Assembly (NCBI GenBank): GCA_035575515.1
Contig: DATLXU010000134.1
Span: 1 to 64,000, forward strand
Origin: DATLXU01 sp035575515
GTDB taxonomy: Bacteria; Acidobacteriota; Blastocatellia; UBA7656
Direction of reading: 5' to 3'
Length of the DNA stretch: 64,000 bases
In this document: positions 16,320-24,496 of the stretch, piece after piece
How positions within the stretch are numbered: position 1 is the stretch's first letter
Layout: each line of letters begins with the position of its first letter
Program-made: the position numbers and the translations under genes
The notes under the pieces: model-generated
Told to the model about the DNA's origin: nothing
Databases searched by the model: none
The model's input: only the letters and a program-made list of their open reading frames with translations

Positions 16320-16979
16320 TCAAAGCGTAAGAAGAGACGAATAGAGTTTGTCTCGCTGGCAACAGCCGCAATTTGCTCCAGGCTGATTGGCTGATGATGC
16401 TTCCGCTTTCGTCGAGCGCAGTGACCCGCCACAACAAGCTATCTTTACTTCCTTTCTCTTATCCACGACGCGAGGCGACTGCGTGGAGGCCAATGGCACA
16501 GAGCGCGCAGATGCAGGGCTGGCGTTGACGGGCGTTCCAGTGCCGCCCGTATAAGTTCGCGTCGTATCGCAAGGGCGCGTGTTTGCCAGGCTCTCGACCG
16601 ACGCGAACGGCGTGATGGAAGTCACAGGCGTGCTTCTCGTGTGTTCGACCGCAACGGTAGTGGCTTTGAAATATCCGGGAATTGTCACGGTCGCGCTGCC
16701 AAGCTGGTCGACGACGGTGACTTCGTGGGAGGAGATCGTGCTGACGCCTTGCGGGAGCGTTGCGGTCCGGGTGACCGTGTAGATGTTTTTGCCGCGGCTG
16801 GTCGCTGCTGGTGGCTCAGAGCTCTCAAACTTCAGCGTGACCTGCAACGGGATCGGGCAACCTTGAAGAGCCGTTGGCGGAGTTGGCTCTTCGGCTCGCG
16901 CGCACCATGCGAATGATTGAGCGCCGGGCAGCAACACTGCGCACGTGAGAAAAGTTTCAAGGAAGAGGCGCCTGCTCAT
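16320..16979 (-). CDS. Secreted protein of unknown function
   Basis: From ATG 16979 a 219-residue protein with a signal peptide (MSRRLFLETFLTCAVLLPGAQSFAW). The mature part is rich in Ser/Thr/Pro and beta-strand-like (VTLKFESSEPP, IYTVTRTATLPQGV, VTVVDQLGSATVTIPGYF), then a low-complexity part and a C-terminal Cys cluster (IACCGG and NCGCCQRD). I do not recognise a family. It stands alone, convergent with the nucleotidyltransferase remnant. It is the best frame here, but coding status is not certain. Confidence 0.45.
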   Translation of the reverse strand: MSRRLFLETFLTCAVLLPGAQSFAWCARAEEPTPPTALQGCPIPLQVTLKFESSEPPAATSRGKNIYTVTRTATLPQGVSTISSHEVTVVDQLGSATVTIPGYFKATTVAVEHTRSTPVTSITPFASVESLANTRPCDTTRTYTGGTGTPVNASPASARSVPLASTQSPRVVDKRKEVKIACCGGSLRSTKAEASSANQPGANCGCCQRDKLYSSLLTL

Positions 16980-17082
16980 AAATGAGTCGTGTTTCAAAAT
17001 TGAGGATGGCCGCTTGAAAAGTTGCATATTCCGGGGGTTCTGAGCCTGCCATCATCAAATTTGAAACACCACTCCCGATTTC

Positions 17083-17508
17083 AGTTTCGCTTACAATGAT
17101 CTCAGAGATATTTATCTCAAACAGGGAAGGGTATGAAGAGGGCCTTGATGGCCGAAATAAAGGCCGCGTATGTCGAATTCCAGAATTCCTATAACCCGAA
17201 TGCGAAGCCTGATATCGCAAAGCAGTGGCTCGAAAAGAACAGGCGGATGGGAAGGCTACATCAAAACTCAAATAAATTATCTCAAGCGCACAAATAATTC
17301 CGGCATCGCCTGGCAGCTTGCGCGGTTTTACGCGCTGCTTGGCAACAAGAGACAGGCGCTCGACCATCTGGAGCTGGCATACGAGAGCCACTACTTCCTA
17401 GTTCCTTTTGTGGGGGCAGCCCCACTATTCGACGACCTGCGCGGCGAGCCGAGGTATCAAGACCTGCTGCAGCGCTTGGGCCTGACGCGATGGCTTGAGC
17501 AGCGCTAA
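17083..17508 (+). pseudogene. TPR-protein C-terminal remnant with several frameshifts
   Basis: The last frame (from about 17245) reads GWEGYIKTQINYLKR, then GIAWQLARFYALLGNKRQALDHLELAYE and FDDLRGEPRYQDLLQRLGL, the usual C-terminal end of large TPR proteins often fused to CadC-type DNA-binding or kinase domains. Upstream pieces of the same protein lie in other frames (LRDIYLKQGR, YEEGL, MAEIKAAYVEFQNSY), so at least three shifts are needed to join them. No N-terminal domain remains. It is a decayed fragment. Confidence 0.65.
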
Positions 17509-17545
17509 TGCAACTTTCCACAGAAGCTGAAACGCGCAGGCATCC

Positions 17546-19204
17546 TTATCCTTTGCGCTGACGGACTACGGGCGCGAGCAGATTCTCGACCGGAGCATAA
17601 TCGTCTGTGAGAATCTGCCTGCCGCACTTCTCTATTAGCGACGAGATATTCGCTTCCGTCAGCAGCGAGGCATCAATTCCACCCTCGTGACCCGGTTCAA
17701 GTCCGCTTACGTCGAGGTCTCTGTCTGTTGCAACAAGAACGAACGTGTCGCGAAATTCAGTCACGCCGGTTCTGTCTGTGCAGAAAACATAGACATTCTT
17801 GAAGGCCTGCTTCAGCGTCAGGTAGTAGCGACCAAGCAGCAGCCCGCTCTGATAATTGTCTATCAGGTTCGCCAGCAGAGCGCCGCCGGGATTGAGATGG
17901 TTCTTGACCTTCTGGCAGAACTCAAGCGTCAGCAGATGAAAGGGAACCGATAGATCATTGAAAGCGTCTCCGAAGAAAGCGTCGTAGTGCTCGCTTGCCG
18001 GGAGGCTGTCAATCGCGTTGCGAGCGTCCATCACCATCGTTCGTATAGGCGCATCGCGCGGCAGCCCAAGCGCCTCGTAATTCGCCCTCACAACCACAGG
18101 GTCAATCTCCGCGACATCAACTTTCGCCGTTGGCCAGTTAGCAAGAACCCAGCGGGGAAAAGTGTAGCTGCCGCCGCCTATAAAAAATGTCGCGGGCGAT
18201 TGGTTGCCGCCGATGACGCGCCGCGCCATCTCCGCGTAAACGTGCTCGTAGCTGTAAACAAGATGGAGCGGGTCATCAGGATCAATATAGCCGTGTATCA
18301 GCCAATCGAGCGCGAGCACGCGGCGACGATACTTCTCGCCGGAAGCATAATGGGCTTCTTCTTCGCGCACCTTGACGTATTGATAATTGCCGTCGACAGC
18401 AAAATCGTAATCGGTGTCTTCGCGCACGCCGAGCCTATCCGCTATCTTCACAATGGTCTGGTCAACGCCGAGCTTCGATGTCATATTTGCAATCGTTTTA
18501 TTCGTGTTGTTCGACAGCACGAGCAGCGCGCCGACCAGTATTGCCCAGATGGCTTGAATCAACCGGCGCGGGCCTAAGACGGTTCCTACAACGGCAAGCC
18601 CAAGCGCGACCGATATAATCACGGACTTTGACCCCATCCACGCAATCAGCAGAAACCCGGTGGCCAGCGTCCCGACGATGCTGCCGACCGCGCCCCACGC
18701 ATAGACAGAGCCAATGGTAGCGCCAACCGTGTCGGAGCGCGACAAGGCCATCTTCGCCGTCACGGGCGAGATGGTTCCGAGCGACATCGCGGGCAAAAGG
18801 AAGATTGCGAACACTGAAAAGATCGTTCGCAACTCCCAGCTCATCCTCGTGATCCATTCCGGCGCGTTCTCTGCGAAAACGTTGTTGAGAAAGAGCGTGA
18901 ACAGGCACATCGCCGAAGCGATCATGAAGAGCCAGCCGAGCAACTTTTCTGGCCGCCAGCGGTCAGCAAACCGACCGCCAAGAAAATTGCCTATGCTCAT
19001 CCCGGCAAGTATGACGGCGATGATCGAAGTCCAGGTATAAAGCGAGCTGCCGAGGTGTCGCGCAATCAATCGCCCGGCCACAAGCTCGACGATCATAATG
19101 CAAGCGGATGTAATAAAGATGATGAGGTGCGGCGCATATCGCCAGCCGGTCTTTCCGATTTCTTCGACTGCTGGCGCTGTCGCTTCAGTGTAGTTTGTCG
19201 TCAT
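17546..19204 (-). CDS. Fused MFS transporter / spermidine-synthase-like protein
   Basis: 552 residues. The N-terminal part (about 20-230) has several membrane helices (HLIIFITSACIMIVELVAGR, SIIAVILAGMSIGNFLGGRF, FSVFAIFLLPAMSLG). The C-terminal half is a spermidine-synthase-like Rossmann domain with FFIGGGSYTFPRW, VAEIDPVVV and FFGDAFNDLSVPFHL. The arrangement is that of fused MFS/spermidine synthases, common in Acidobacteria and Proteobacteria. The reaction is uncertain because such fusions often lack the full decarboxy-SAM site. Inner-membrane location is expected. It follows lysC after 150 bases and may be the last gene of that run. Confidence 0.85.
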   Translation of the reverse strand: MTTNYTEATAPAVEEIGKTGWRYAPHLIIFITSACIMIVELVAGRLIARHLGSSLYTWTSIIAVILAGMSIGNFLGGRFADRWRPEKLLGWLFMIASAMCLFTLFLNNVFAENAPEWITRMSWELRTIFSVFAIFLLPAMSLGTISPVTAKMALSRSDTVGATIGSVYAWGAVGSIVGTLATGFLLIAWMGSKSVIISVALGLAVVGTVLGPRRLIQAIWAILVGALLVLSNNTNKTIANMTSKLGVDQTIVKIADRLGVREDTDYDFAVDGNYQYVKVREEEAHYASGEKYRRRVLALDWLIHGYIDPDDPLHLVYSYEHVYAEMARRVIGGNQSPATFFIGGGSYTFPRWVLANWPTAKVDVAEIDPVVVRANYEALGLPRDAPIRTMVMDARNAIDSLPASEHYDAFFGDAFNDLSVPFHLLTLEFCQKVKNHLNPGGALLANLIDNYQSGLLLGRYYLTLKQAFKNVYVFCTDRTGVTEFRDTFVLVATDRDLDVSGLEPGHEGGIDASLLTEANISSLIEKCGRQILTDDYAPVENLLAPVVRQRKG

Positions 19205-19354
19205 AGCCTCTCACTCGATAAGCGCGCGGCAGATTTGGAGCGCTGCGATTTGTCGCATCTATTAATTCAACACCAAAGCGGTGACTGTGCAGCCGCGCGT
19301 TTTCTTTCAAAGAAGATTTTCTATGGATGTGCCTGTGCAGCAATCCGCTAAACT

Positions 19355-20755
19355 TCAGGCAAAGACTTCCGCGTCAACTTCAGCGAAGAACTCATTGTGC
19401 AACGAGCGGGCGACCCGGTCAACTTCGCTCGCGTCAATTACGAATGTCACGTTAATTTCGGACGCGCCTTGGCTGATCATATTTATGTTTGTGGACTGGA
19501 TGGCGCGAAACAATCGCGCGGCAACTCCGGGCGTGAATTTCAGATTGTCACCGACGACGCAGACAATCGCCTTGTCGCGCTCGATTGTCACTTCGCCTAT
19601 GCCTTCGAGATCGCTCTTGATGGCTTCGATCTGCTCGGTGTTGTCGAGCGTGACGGAAACGGAAACTTCGGAAGTCGTCACAACGTCGACAGATGTCTTG
19701 TGCCGCTCGAATACTTCAAAGATCGTGCGCAGAAATCCGTAAGCCAGAAGCATCCTTGTTGAAGCGACATTCATTATCGTCACATTGCGCTTGAAGGCGA
19801 TTGATTTGATGAGGTTCTTTGACGGGCGCGGAGTCGCAACTATAAGCGTTCCTTCGCAAGATGGATTATGCGTGTTGTAGATGTGCACAGGGATTCCCTT
19901 TTCAATTGCGGGCAGCACGGTGCTCGGATGCAGGACCTTCGCGCCGAAGTACGAAAGCTCCGCAGCTTCGGCAAACGAGATGACTCGGATGCGCCGCGCT
20001 TCTGGGACGACGCGCGGGTCTGCGGTCATAAGGCCATCAACGTCAGTCCATATCTCAATCGCTTCCGCCCCGAGAGACGCGCCGATTATCGCGGCGGAAT
20101 AATCCGACCCGCCGCGCCCTATGGTCGTCGTCACACCGTCTGCGGTCGAGCCGATGAACCCTTGAGCTACGGGCACGCGGCCCGCTTGAATTATCGGCTG
20201 AATCTCGTCGCGCGTGAGCTTTTCGGTTCGCGCCATATCAGGCGCGGCGGCGGTGAAGCGATCATCTGTGATGATGAACCGACGCGAGTCAACGAGTTCT
20301 GCCTTAATGTCGCGAGCGCGAAAAGCAGCCGTCACCAGCAGCGACGACAGCCGCTCGCCGAACGAGACAATCGCATCCTGAGTGCGCGGGGTAAGCTCTC
20401 CCAACGTGGCGACAGAGCGAGCCAGGTTATACAGTTCGCCAATGTAATTCTCGATCTTGCTCTCAACCGCAAGCGGCGAGTATGGGTCGTCCAACACCCG
20501 CGAGTGATACTCCGATGAAAATACTTTTGCGGCTTCTACGTGGCGCTCGCGCAGTTGAGCAATCAGGGCTTGCGCCATATCGAAGTGTCGAGCCTGCGAT
20601 TCGCGCGCGATCAAGAGCAGCGTATCGGTGACGCGCGCCATCGCGGAAACGACCACAACCGGCGCGCGATCAACTTTGCTCGCGACAATCTCAGCTACTT
20701 GCTTCATCGCGGCTGCGTCCTGAACGGACGTGCCGCCAAATTTCATGACTATCAT
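19355..20755 (-). CDS. lysC: Aspartate kinase
   Basis: 466 residues. The N-terminal amino-acid kinase domain has MKFGGTSV (residues 4-11), GRGGSDYSA and IWTDVDGLMTADPRVVP. The C-terminus has two ACT domains (from about 310; MNVASTRMLLAYGFL, INMISQGASEINVTFVI), the usual sites for lysine/threonine feedback. It phosphorylates aspartate, the first step to lysine, threonine and methionine. It lies 68 bases after the SDR gene and downstream of the threonine-synthase-like/MoaD pair on the same strand, so it may be partly under the SAM-II leader at 23423-23594 (inference). Confidence 0.93.
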   Translation of the reverse strand: MIVMKFGGTSVQDAAAMKQVAEIVASKVDRAPVVVVSAMARVTDTLLLIARESQARHFDMAQALIAQLRERHVEAAKVFSSEYHSRVLDDPYSPLAVESKIENYIGELYNLARSVATLGELTPRTQDAIVSFGERLSSLLVTAAFRARDIKAELVDSRRFIITDDRFTAAAPDMARTEKLTRDEIQPIIQAGRVPVAQGFIGSTADGVTTTIGRGGSDYSAAIIGASLGAEAIEIWTDVDGLMTADPRVVPEARRIRVISFAEAAELSYFGAKVLHPSTVLPAIEKGIPVHIYNTHNPSCEGTLIVATPRPSKNLIKSIAFKRNVTIMNVASTRMLLAYGFLRTIFEVFERHKTSVDVVTTSEVSVSVTLDNTEQIEAIKSDLEGIGEVTIERDKAIVCVVGDNLKFTPGVAARLFRAIQSTNINMISQGASEINVTFVIDASEVDRVARSLHNEFFAEVDAEVFA

Positions 20756-20756
20756 G

Positions 20757-20819
20757 GTTTCTGGTTTTCAGTTTGATGTTCCTGGAATGCACAATTAACG
20801 AAAGGCGCGAACCAGAAAC
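20757..20819. repeat. Inverted repeat between SDR gene and lysC
   Basis: GTTTCTGGTT (20757-20766) and AACCAGAAAC (20810-20819) are perfectly complementary and fill most of the 68-base gap. Confidence 0.65.
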
Positions 20820-20823
20820 TCTT

Positions 20824-21582
20824 TCAGCCACACAAGACCGAGCCGCCGTTGACGTTCAAGACTTCGCCCGTGATGTGGCGCGCGAGGTCCGATGCAAGAA
20901 ACAGAATCGGCCCGGCAATATCATCAGCCGTCGCCACGCGGCGAAGCGGAATCGCACGGATGATGTCATCAAGCTCGCGTGGGTCGTGCAGCGGCTCGGC
21001 CGACATATCCGTATCAACCCAGCCCGGCGCAACAGAGTTTACCGTTATACCATAAGGCCCAAGCTCTGTGGCCAGCGATTTCGTGAAAGAGATTATTCCA
21101 CCCTTCGACGCGGCGTAGTGCGAGTGGAACGCTTCGCCGCGCTGACCCGCGGTTGATGAGACAGTGATGATGCGCCCCTGTCGCTGCTCTTTCATCACCT
21201 TCGCCGCGAAGTGACAGGTCGCATAGACACCTTTGAGGTTCACGTCAACCGTCTCCTGCCACTTCCGTTCGTCAAGCTCATCAACAGCCGCGCCCGTCCA
21301 TATGCCAGCGTTCGCAACGACTATGTCAACGCGATTGAATTCGGCAAGCGCGATGTCGAATAAGCCCTTCACGTCGTCGAAGCGCGAGACGTCGGCTTGA
21401 ACCGCAATCGCGCCGACGCCGAGCGAGCGGGCTTGCGCGGCAATCTGCGCGGCTTCCGCTTCATGCTGAAAATAGTTGATTACGAGCGACGCGCCCGCTT
21501 CGGCAAACCGAATTGCGGTCGCCGCGCCGATGCCGCGCGACGCACCCGTGATGATTGCGACCTTACCGCTTAAATCTATCAT
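20824..21582 (-). CDS. SDR-family oxidoreductase (FabG-like)
   Basis: 252 residues from ATG 21582 after GGGAGGAA. Short-chain dehydrogenase motifs: TGASRGIG (12-19) for NAD(P), VANAGIW, Ser in TVSSTAGQRG, and YAASK, giving the Ser-Tyr-Lys catalytic set. The C-terminus FLASDLARHITGEVLNVNGG is typical of 3-oxoacyl-ACP reductase-like SDRs. The substrate cannot be fixed from sequence. It lies in the run of minus-strand genes between moaD-like and lysC; a palindromic repeat (21612-21698) separates it from the former. Confidence 0.85.
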   Translation of the reverse strand: MIDLSGKVAIITGASRGIGAATAIRFAEAGASLVINYFQHEAEAAQIAAQARSLGVGAIAVQADVSRFDDVKGLFDIALAEFNRVDIVVANAGIWTGAAVDELDERKWQETVDVNLKGVYATCHFAAKVMKEQRQGRIITVSSTAGQRGEAFHSHYAASKGGIISFTKSLATELGPYGITVNSVAPGWVDTDMSAEPLHDPRELDDIIRAIPLRRVATADDIAGPILFLASDLARHITGEVLNVNGGSVLCG

Positions 21583-21611
21583 GAGGTTCCTCCCTGAAAA
21601 CAACTTCATCT

Positions 21612-21698
21612 CACCACGGAGGCACGGAGGCACTGAGCTTGTGTTTAATAATCAATAAACTCTGTGTCTCTGTGTATTCTCCGTGTCTCCGTGGTTTC
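21612..21698. repeat. CCACGGAGG-type palindromic intergenic repeat
   Basis: Left arm 21612-21632 (CACCACGGAGGCACGGAGGCA) and right arm 21671-21698 (…CCGTGTCTCCGTGGTTTC) are complementary with small gaps. Hairpins of this simple repeated-word type occur in many environmental genomes. It fills the space between the moaD-like and SDR genes. Confidence 0.65.
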
Positions 21699-21746
21699 AT
21701 GGTATTTTCCGTCAACACAAAAACGGCTCCCAGAGCCGATTTCACG

Positions 21747-22022
21747 TCATCCACCTGCGATAGCCGGGACTATCGAAAGCTCAGCTCCATCGGGTATTCG
21801 CGTCGAAAGATTATCGAGGAAGCGAACGTCTTCGCCGTCAACGTAGATGTTGATGAAGCGGCGAAGCTCGCCCGCCTCGTCGCACACGCGGGCGCGAAAA
21901 CCGGGAAAGCGCTGGTCTAAACAATCAATCGCTTCGCTGACGCTTGCGGCCTCTATCTCAACCGTGTCCGTCTCCCCGGTTAATCTTCGAAGCGCCGTCG
22001 GTATGATTATCTTCAGTGACAT
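21747..22022 (-). CDS. MoaD/ThiS-family sulfur-carrier protein
   Basis: 91 residues from ATG 22022 after AAAGGAG. A ubiquitin-like beta-grasp protein: an N-terminal strand (MSLKIIIPTALRRLTG), VSEAIDCLDQRFPGF, INIYVDGEDVRFLDNL, and the end DGAELSIVPAIAGG with the C-terminal Gly-Gly that is thiocarboxylated in sulfur carriers. It follows the threonine-synthase-like gene by 41 bases. This pairing recalls CysO/CysM, where a carrier feeds sulfide to a PLP enzyme. The SAM-II control upstream points to methionine, so homocysteine synthesis is a possible role (inference). No MoeB/ThiF-like activating enzyme is in the window. Confidence 0.88.
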   Translation of the reverse strand: MSLKIIIPTALRRLTGETDTVEIEAASVSEAIDCLDQRFPGFRARVCDEAGELRRFINIYVDGEDVRFLDNLSTRIPDGAELSIVPAIAGG

Positions 22023-22063
22023 TTTCGATTCTCCTTTCATCAATCAGCCTGCTTGTGATTCGT

Positions 22064-23302
22064 TCAAGCGTTAGCCGCAAATCCATGAACGGCTCGCTCA
22101 AAGTGCGCGAGTCGCGGTTCAATGACAACAGGCGGCGCAAGCTCGATTGCCTCCTGCGTCTTCAATCCGTTGCCCGTGATTGCGATGACCGTCAATTCAT
22201 CGGGCGCGATGCGGCCCTGCTCGATTAGCTTTTTAGTGACTGCGACGGTCACGCCGCCTGCTGTTTCTGTGAAGATGCCTTCGGTCTCTGCCAGCAGTTT
22301 TATCCCAGCGATGATCTCTTCATCCGTGACGTCTTCTGCATAGCCGCCGCTTTCAGTAATTACACCCGCCGCGAGATAACCGTCCGCCGGGTTCCCGATT
22401 GCGAGCGACTTTGCGATGGTCACGGGCTTGACGGGTCGAATCGTGCGCGAGTTTTGTTTTACAGCAGCGACTATGGGATTGCAGCCTGCGGCCTGCGCGC
22501 CGAAGACGCGTGTGCGCGCTTCCTGTTCGAGCAATTCTAATCGCTCAAGCTCTTTCAGCCCCTTGTGAATTCTTGTTATAAGCGAGCCGCCCGCCATCGG
22601 CACAACTATGCAATCTGGCGCGCGCCAGCCTAGTTGTTCTGCTATTTCGTATCCAAACGTCTTCGAGCCTTCGCCGTAAAAAGGGCGCAGGTTCACGTTC
22701 ACGAATCCCCACCGGAAGCGGTCAGCAATCTCTACGCATAAACGATTCACGTCGTCGTAGTTGCCGCGCACGGCCAAAACGTGCGCGCCGTAAATCTGAG
22801 TCGCTGTGATTTTCGTCCGTTCGAGATTTTCGGGGATCAGAATGTAAGCGGGCAGCCCTGCGGCGGCAGCGTTCGCCGCAACTGAGTTTGCGAGATTGCC
22901 TGTCGAGGCGCAGCCAATGGCTGTGAGTCCGAACTCGCGCGCTTTGTTTATGGCAACAGCAGTCACTCGGTCTTTGAACGAAAGCGTAGGCGCATTCACG
23001 CTGTCGTTTTTGATGTAGAGATTCTTGTGGTTAAGCGCGCGGGCCAATCGCGTTGCGCGAATGAGCGGAGTTGCGCCTGTTGCGCGGCCAACTGCGGGTT
23101 CAGAATCGAGCGGCAACAGCTCGCGGTAACGCCAGAGATTTTTTTCGCGGTTTGTTATACGCTCGCGCGACAAGGCGCGAGAGATTGAATCGTAATCGTA
23201 ATCAACTTCGAGCGGCGCGAAGCAGTCTTCGCATCCGGCTATGGGCTGCTTCGGGTACTGGCGGCCACACTCGCGGCACCTAAGTCCTTTGACATAACTC
23301 AT
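22064..23302 (-). CDS. thrC: Threonine-synthase-like PLP enzyme with zinc ribbon
   Basis: 412 residues from ATG 23302 after GGAGGTG. N-terminal zinc ribbon (Cys 9, 12, 24, 27), then a fold-type II PLP domain with the PLP lysine at 110 (APTLSFKDR) and the phosphate loop ASTGNLANSVAANA. This is the layout of the class of threonine synthases that act on O-phosphohomoserine. Two features are odd for plain threonine synthesis: tandem SAM-II riboswitches ahead of it, and a sulfur-carrier gene 41 bases after it. It could be threonine synthase, or a related enzyme that swaps phosphate for a thiocarboxylate sulfur to make homocysteine. The symbol is a family label only. Confidence 0.8.
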   Translation of the reverse strand: MSYVKGLRCRECGRQYPKQPIAGCEDCFAPLEVDYDYDSISRALSRERITNREKNLWRYRELLPLDSEPAVGRATGATPLIRATRLARALNHKNLYIKNDSVNAPTLSFKDRVTAVAINKAREFGLTAIGCASTGNLANSVAANAAAAGLPAYILIPENLERTKITATQIYGAHVLAVRGNYDDVNRLCVEIADRFRWGFVNVNLRPFYGEGSKTFGYEIAEQLGWRAPDCIVVPMAGGSLITRIHKGLKELERLELLEQEARTRVFGAQAAGCNPIVAAVKQNSRTIRPVKPVTIAKSLAIGNPADGYLAAGVITESGGYAEDVTDEEIIAGIKLLAETEGIFTETAGGVTVAVTKKLIEQGRIAPDELTVIAITGNGLKTQEAIELAPPVVIEPRLAHFERAVHGFAANA

Positions 23303-23373
23303 CGCTTCACCTCCGTGTTGGCGCGGGCGATGAAGCGAGCTTGCTTGCGGCATTAAACCGTCTGACGCGGGGC

Positions 23374-23411
23374 AAAAAGAAAAAGCCTCGCGCCAAATCA
23401 GCGCGGGGCTT
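23374..23411 (-). terminator. Terminator of the proximal SAM-II unit
   Basis: Minus strand stem AAGCCCCGCGC / GCGCGAGGCTT with one mismatch, loop TGATTTG-like, followed by TTTCTTTTT. Confidence 0.75.
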
Positions 23412-23422
23412 CGTAAATCGCT

Positions 23423-23475
23423 CCGGGCTGTTTAGCAGTTTTTTACGTGGAGCAAGTCGCCTTAAATCGCCACGC
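23423..23475 (-). promoter_or_regulatory. SAM-II riboswitch, proximal copy of the tandem pair
   Basis: Minus strand: CGTGG / CCACG stem, GATTTAAG, CTTGC, a TAAAAAACT linker and GCTAAACAG. From the P1 3' strand to the end it is identical to the copy before the MTHFR gene over about 25 bases; the inner loop differs (GGCGAC for CAAAT-like). It is followed by its own terminator (23374-23411) and lies about 120 bases ahead of the threonine-synthase-like start. Confidence 0.85.
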
Positions 23476-23491
23476 CTGTTTTTGAAAGATC

Positions 23492-23529
23492 AAAATGAAA
23501 AGCCCTGCGCCAAATCGTCGCAGGGCCTT
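23492..23529 (-). terminator. Terminator of the distal SAM-II unit
   Basis: Minus strand stem GCCCTGCG / CGCAGGGC, 9-base loop, then TTTTCATTTT. It lies between the two aptamers, so each aptamer has its own terminator. Confidence 0.75.
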
Positions 23530-23542
23530 CCGGAATTCCTTC

Positions 23543-23594
23543 GAGCGATTTAGCACATCTTTTACGTGGAGCAATTTGCTTAAATCACCACGTC
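23543..23594 (-). promoter_or_regulatory. SAM-II riboswitch, distal copy of the tandem pair
   Basis: Minus strand: CGTGG / CCACG stem, TGATTTAAGC, ATTGC, then GTAAAAGATGT and GCTAAA. All SAM-II blocks are present. The tail past GCTAAA differs from the other two copies, so this is a diverged duplicate. Transcribed first, about 10 bases after the predicted transcription start. Confidence 0.82.
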
Positions 23595-23610
23595 CAACTT
23601 CGGAAGTTGC

Positions 23611-23640
23611 AGATTACTCTTTCGCGCGAGAGTATGTCAA
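23611..23640 (-). promoter_or_regulatory. Promoter of the tandem SAM-II leader
   Basis: Minus strand TTGACA (23640-23635), 18 bases, TAATCT (23616-23611). A short hairpin, CAACTT / AAGTTG, sits at the expected 5' end of the RNA (about 23595-23609). Confidence 0.65.
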
Positions 23641-23682
23641 GCAATTTCTTTCGCGCAAACGGAATCAAAGTCAGTCTCTTAC

Positions 23683-23752
23683 TTTGGAGTGCTGCGACAC
23701 GCCCGCAGTTTTTATTCAGACGAAAGCTGCGAGCGTGTCGCAGCACTCCAAA
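23683..23752. repeat. 20-bp perfect inverted repeat (REP-like hairpin)
   Basis: TTTGGAGTGCTGCGACACGC at 23683-23702 is exactly complementary to 23733-23752. A further 5 bp (CGCAG / CTGCG) pair inside after one mismatch. It lies 20 bases after the NTF2-like stop. The word GGAGTGCTGCGACACGC looks like a mobile REP/MITE-type hairpin; it may also stop readthrough into the riboswitch promoter. Confidence 0.8.
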
Positions 23753-23772
23753 TAAAGCATGTCCGCAACGAA

Positions 23773-24273
23773 CTATCCCGGCAACGGGGCTGATATGTGC
23801 TCGTGCACGATTACCCATTTGCCCGCGCGCTTTTCCCATATTGCGGTGTGGCGCGCGTCAAGCTCCATGTTCGCCCCGCCCGCCTTCGCCGTCGCAGACA
23901 GGTGAAACGTCACCGTAGTCCATGCGATGTTGCCGCGCCGTGTTACTTTCAGGTCGTTGTTCGGCGTGAGCTTGCCAGTAGAGAAGTTGTTGATGAATGC
24001 CTTCATCACGCCTTCTTTGTACTCGCTCCATCCGTTGTACTTCATCGGCGCGATGTCATAGAAGACGAGATCGGCCTCCTTAGCATAATACTTCGCGGCG
24101 TTGTCGGGGTTGAGCGAACTCCACGCGGCGTAGTAGTCGTCAATCAAAGCCTTGAACTCGGCATCCGTAGCCGATTTCGCGGCGGGCTTCTTGCCTTGAG
24201 CCTGCGCGAGCTGAAAGATCAGCATCACCGTTGCCATTGCAATCATTGCCCTGAGAAGCTTGTTGCTCTTCAT
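23773..24273 (-). CDS. Secreted NTF2/SnoaL-like (DUF4440-type) protein
   Basis: 166 residues with a signal peptide (LLRAMIAMATVMLIFQLAQAQ). The mature part is an NTF2-like fold: FKALIDDYYAAWSSLNPDNAAKYYA, DLVFYDIAPMKYNGWSEY, then VTFHLSATAK and HTAIWEKRAGKWVIVHEHIS. DUF4440 proteins of this kind bind small ligands or act as weak enzymes; the role is unknown. It is exported and transcribed alone, ending at a strong hairpin. Confidence 0.85.
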   Translation of the reverse strand: MKSNKLLRAMIAMATVMLIFQLAQAQGKKPAAKSATDAEFKALIDDYYAAWSSLNPDNAAKYYAKEADLVFYDIAPMKYNGWSEYKEGVMKAFINNFSTGKLTPNNDLKVTRRGNIAWTTVTFHLSATAKAGGANMELDARHTAIWEKRAGKWVIVHEHISAPLPG

Positions 24274-24496
24274 CGTGAATCCTCCTTTTGAAGTTGTCTC
24301 GCAAGTTTACGAACTCGATAGGCCATGCGGTTTTCCGCGCGGCCAGTATATGCCGATGCGTCATCGAATGCAAAAGCGAGCGCGCGGAAATATTGCCTTG
24401 CATTCCGCTTGATATGCTGTTAAATAATCGTCCGCCACGTCCCTCAAAGTCGGGCATAGATATTACGGATTACTATCTTAATTGAAGGGAGCTTCG

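Noticed and set aside
23423..23594. SAM-I (S-box) or SAM/SAH riboswitch instead of SAM-II
   Set aside because: There is no four-way junction or K-turn; the compact stem with GATTTAA, TTGC and GCTAAA and a total of about 52 bases fits the SAM-II pseudoknot.
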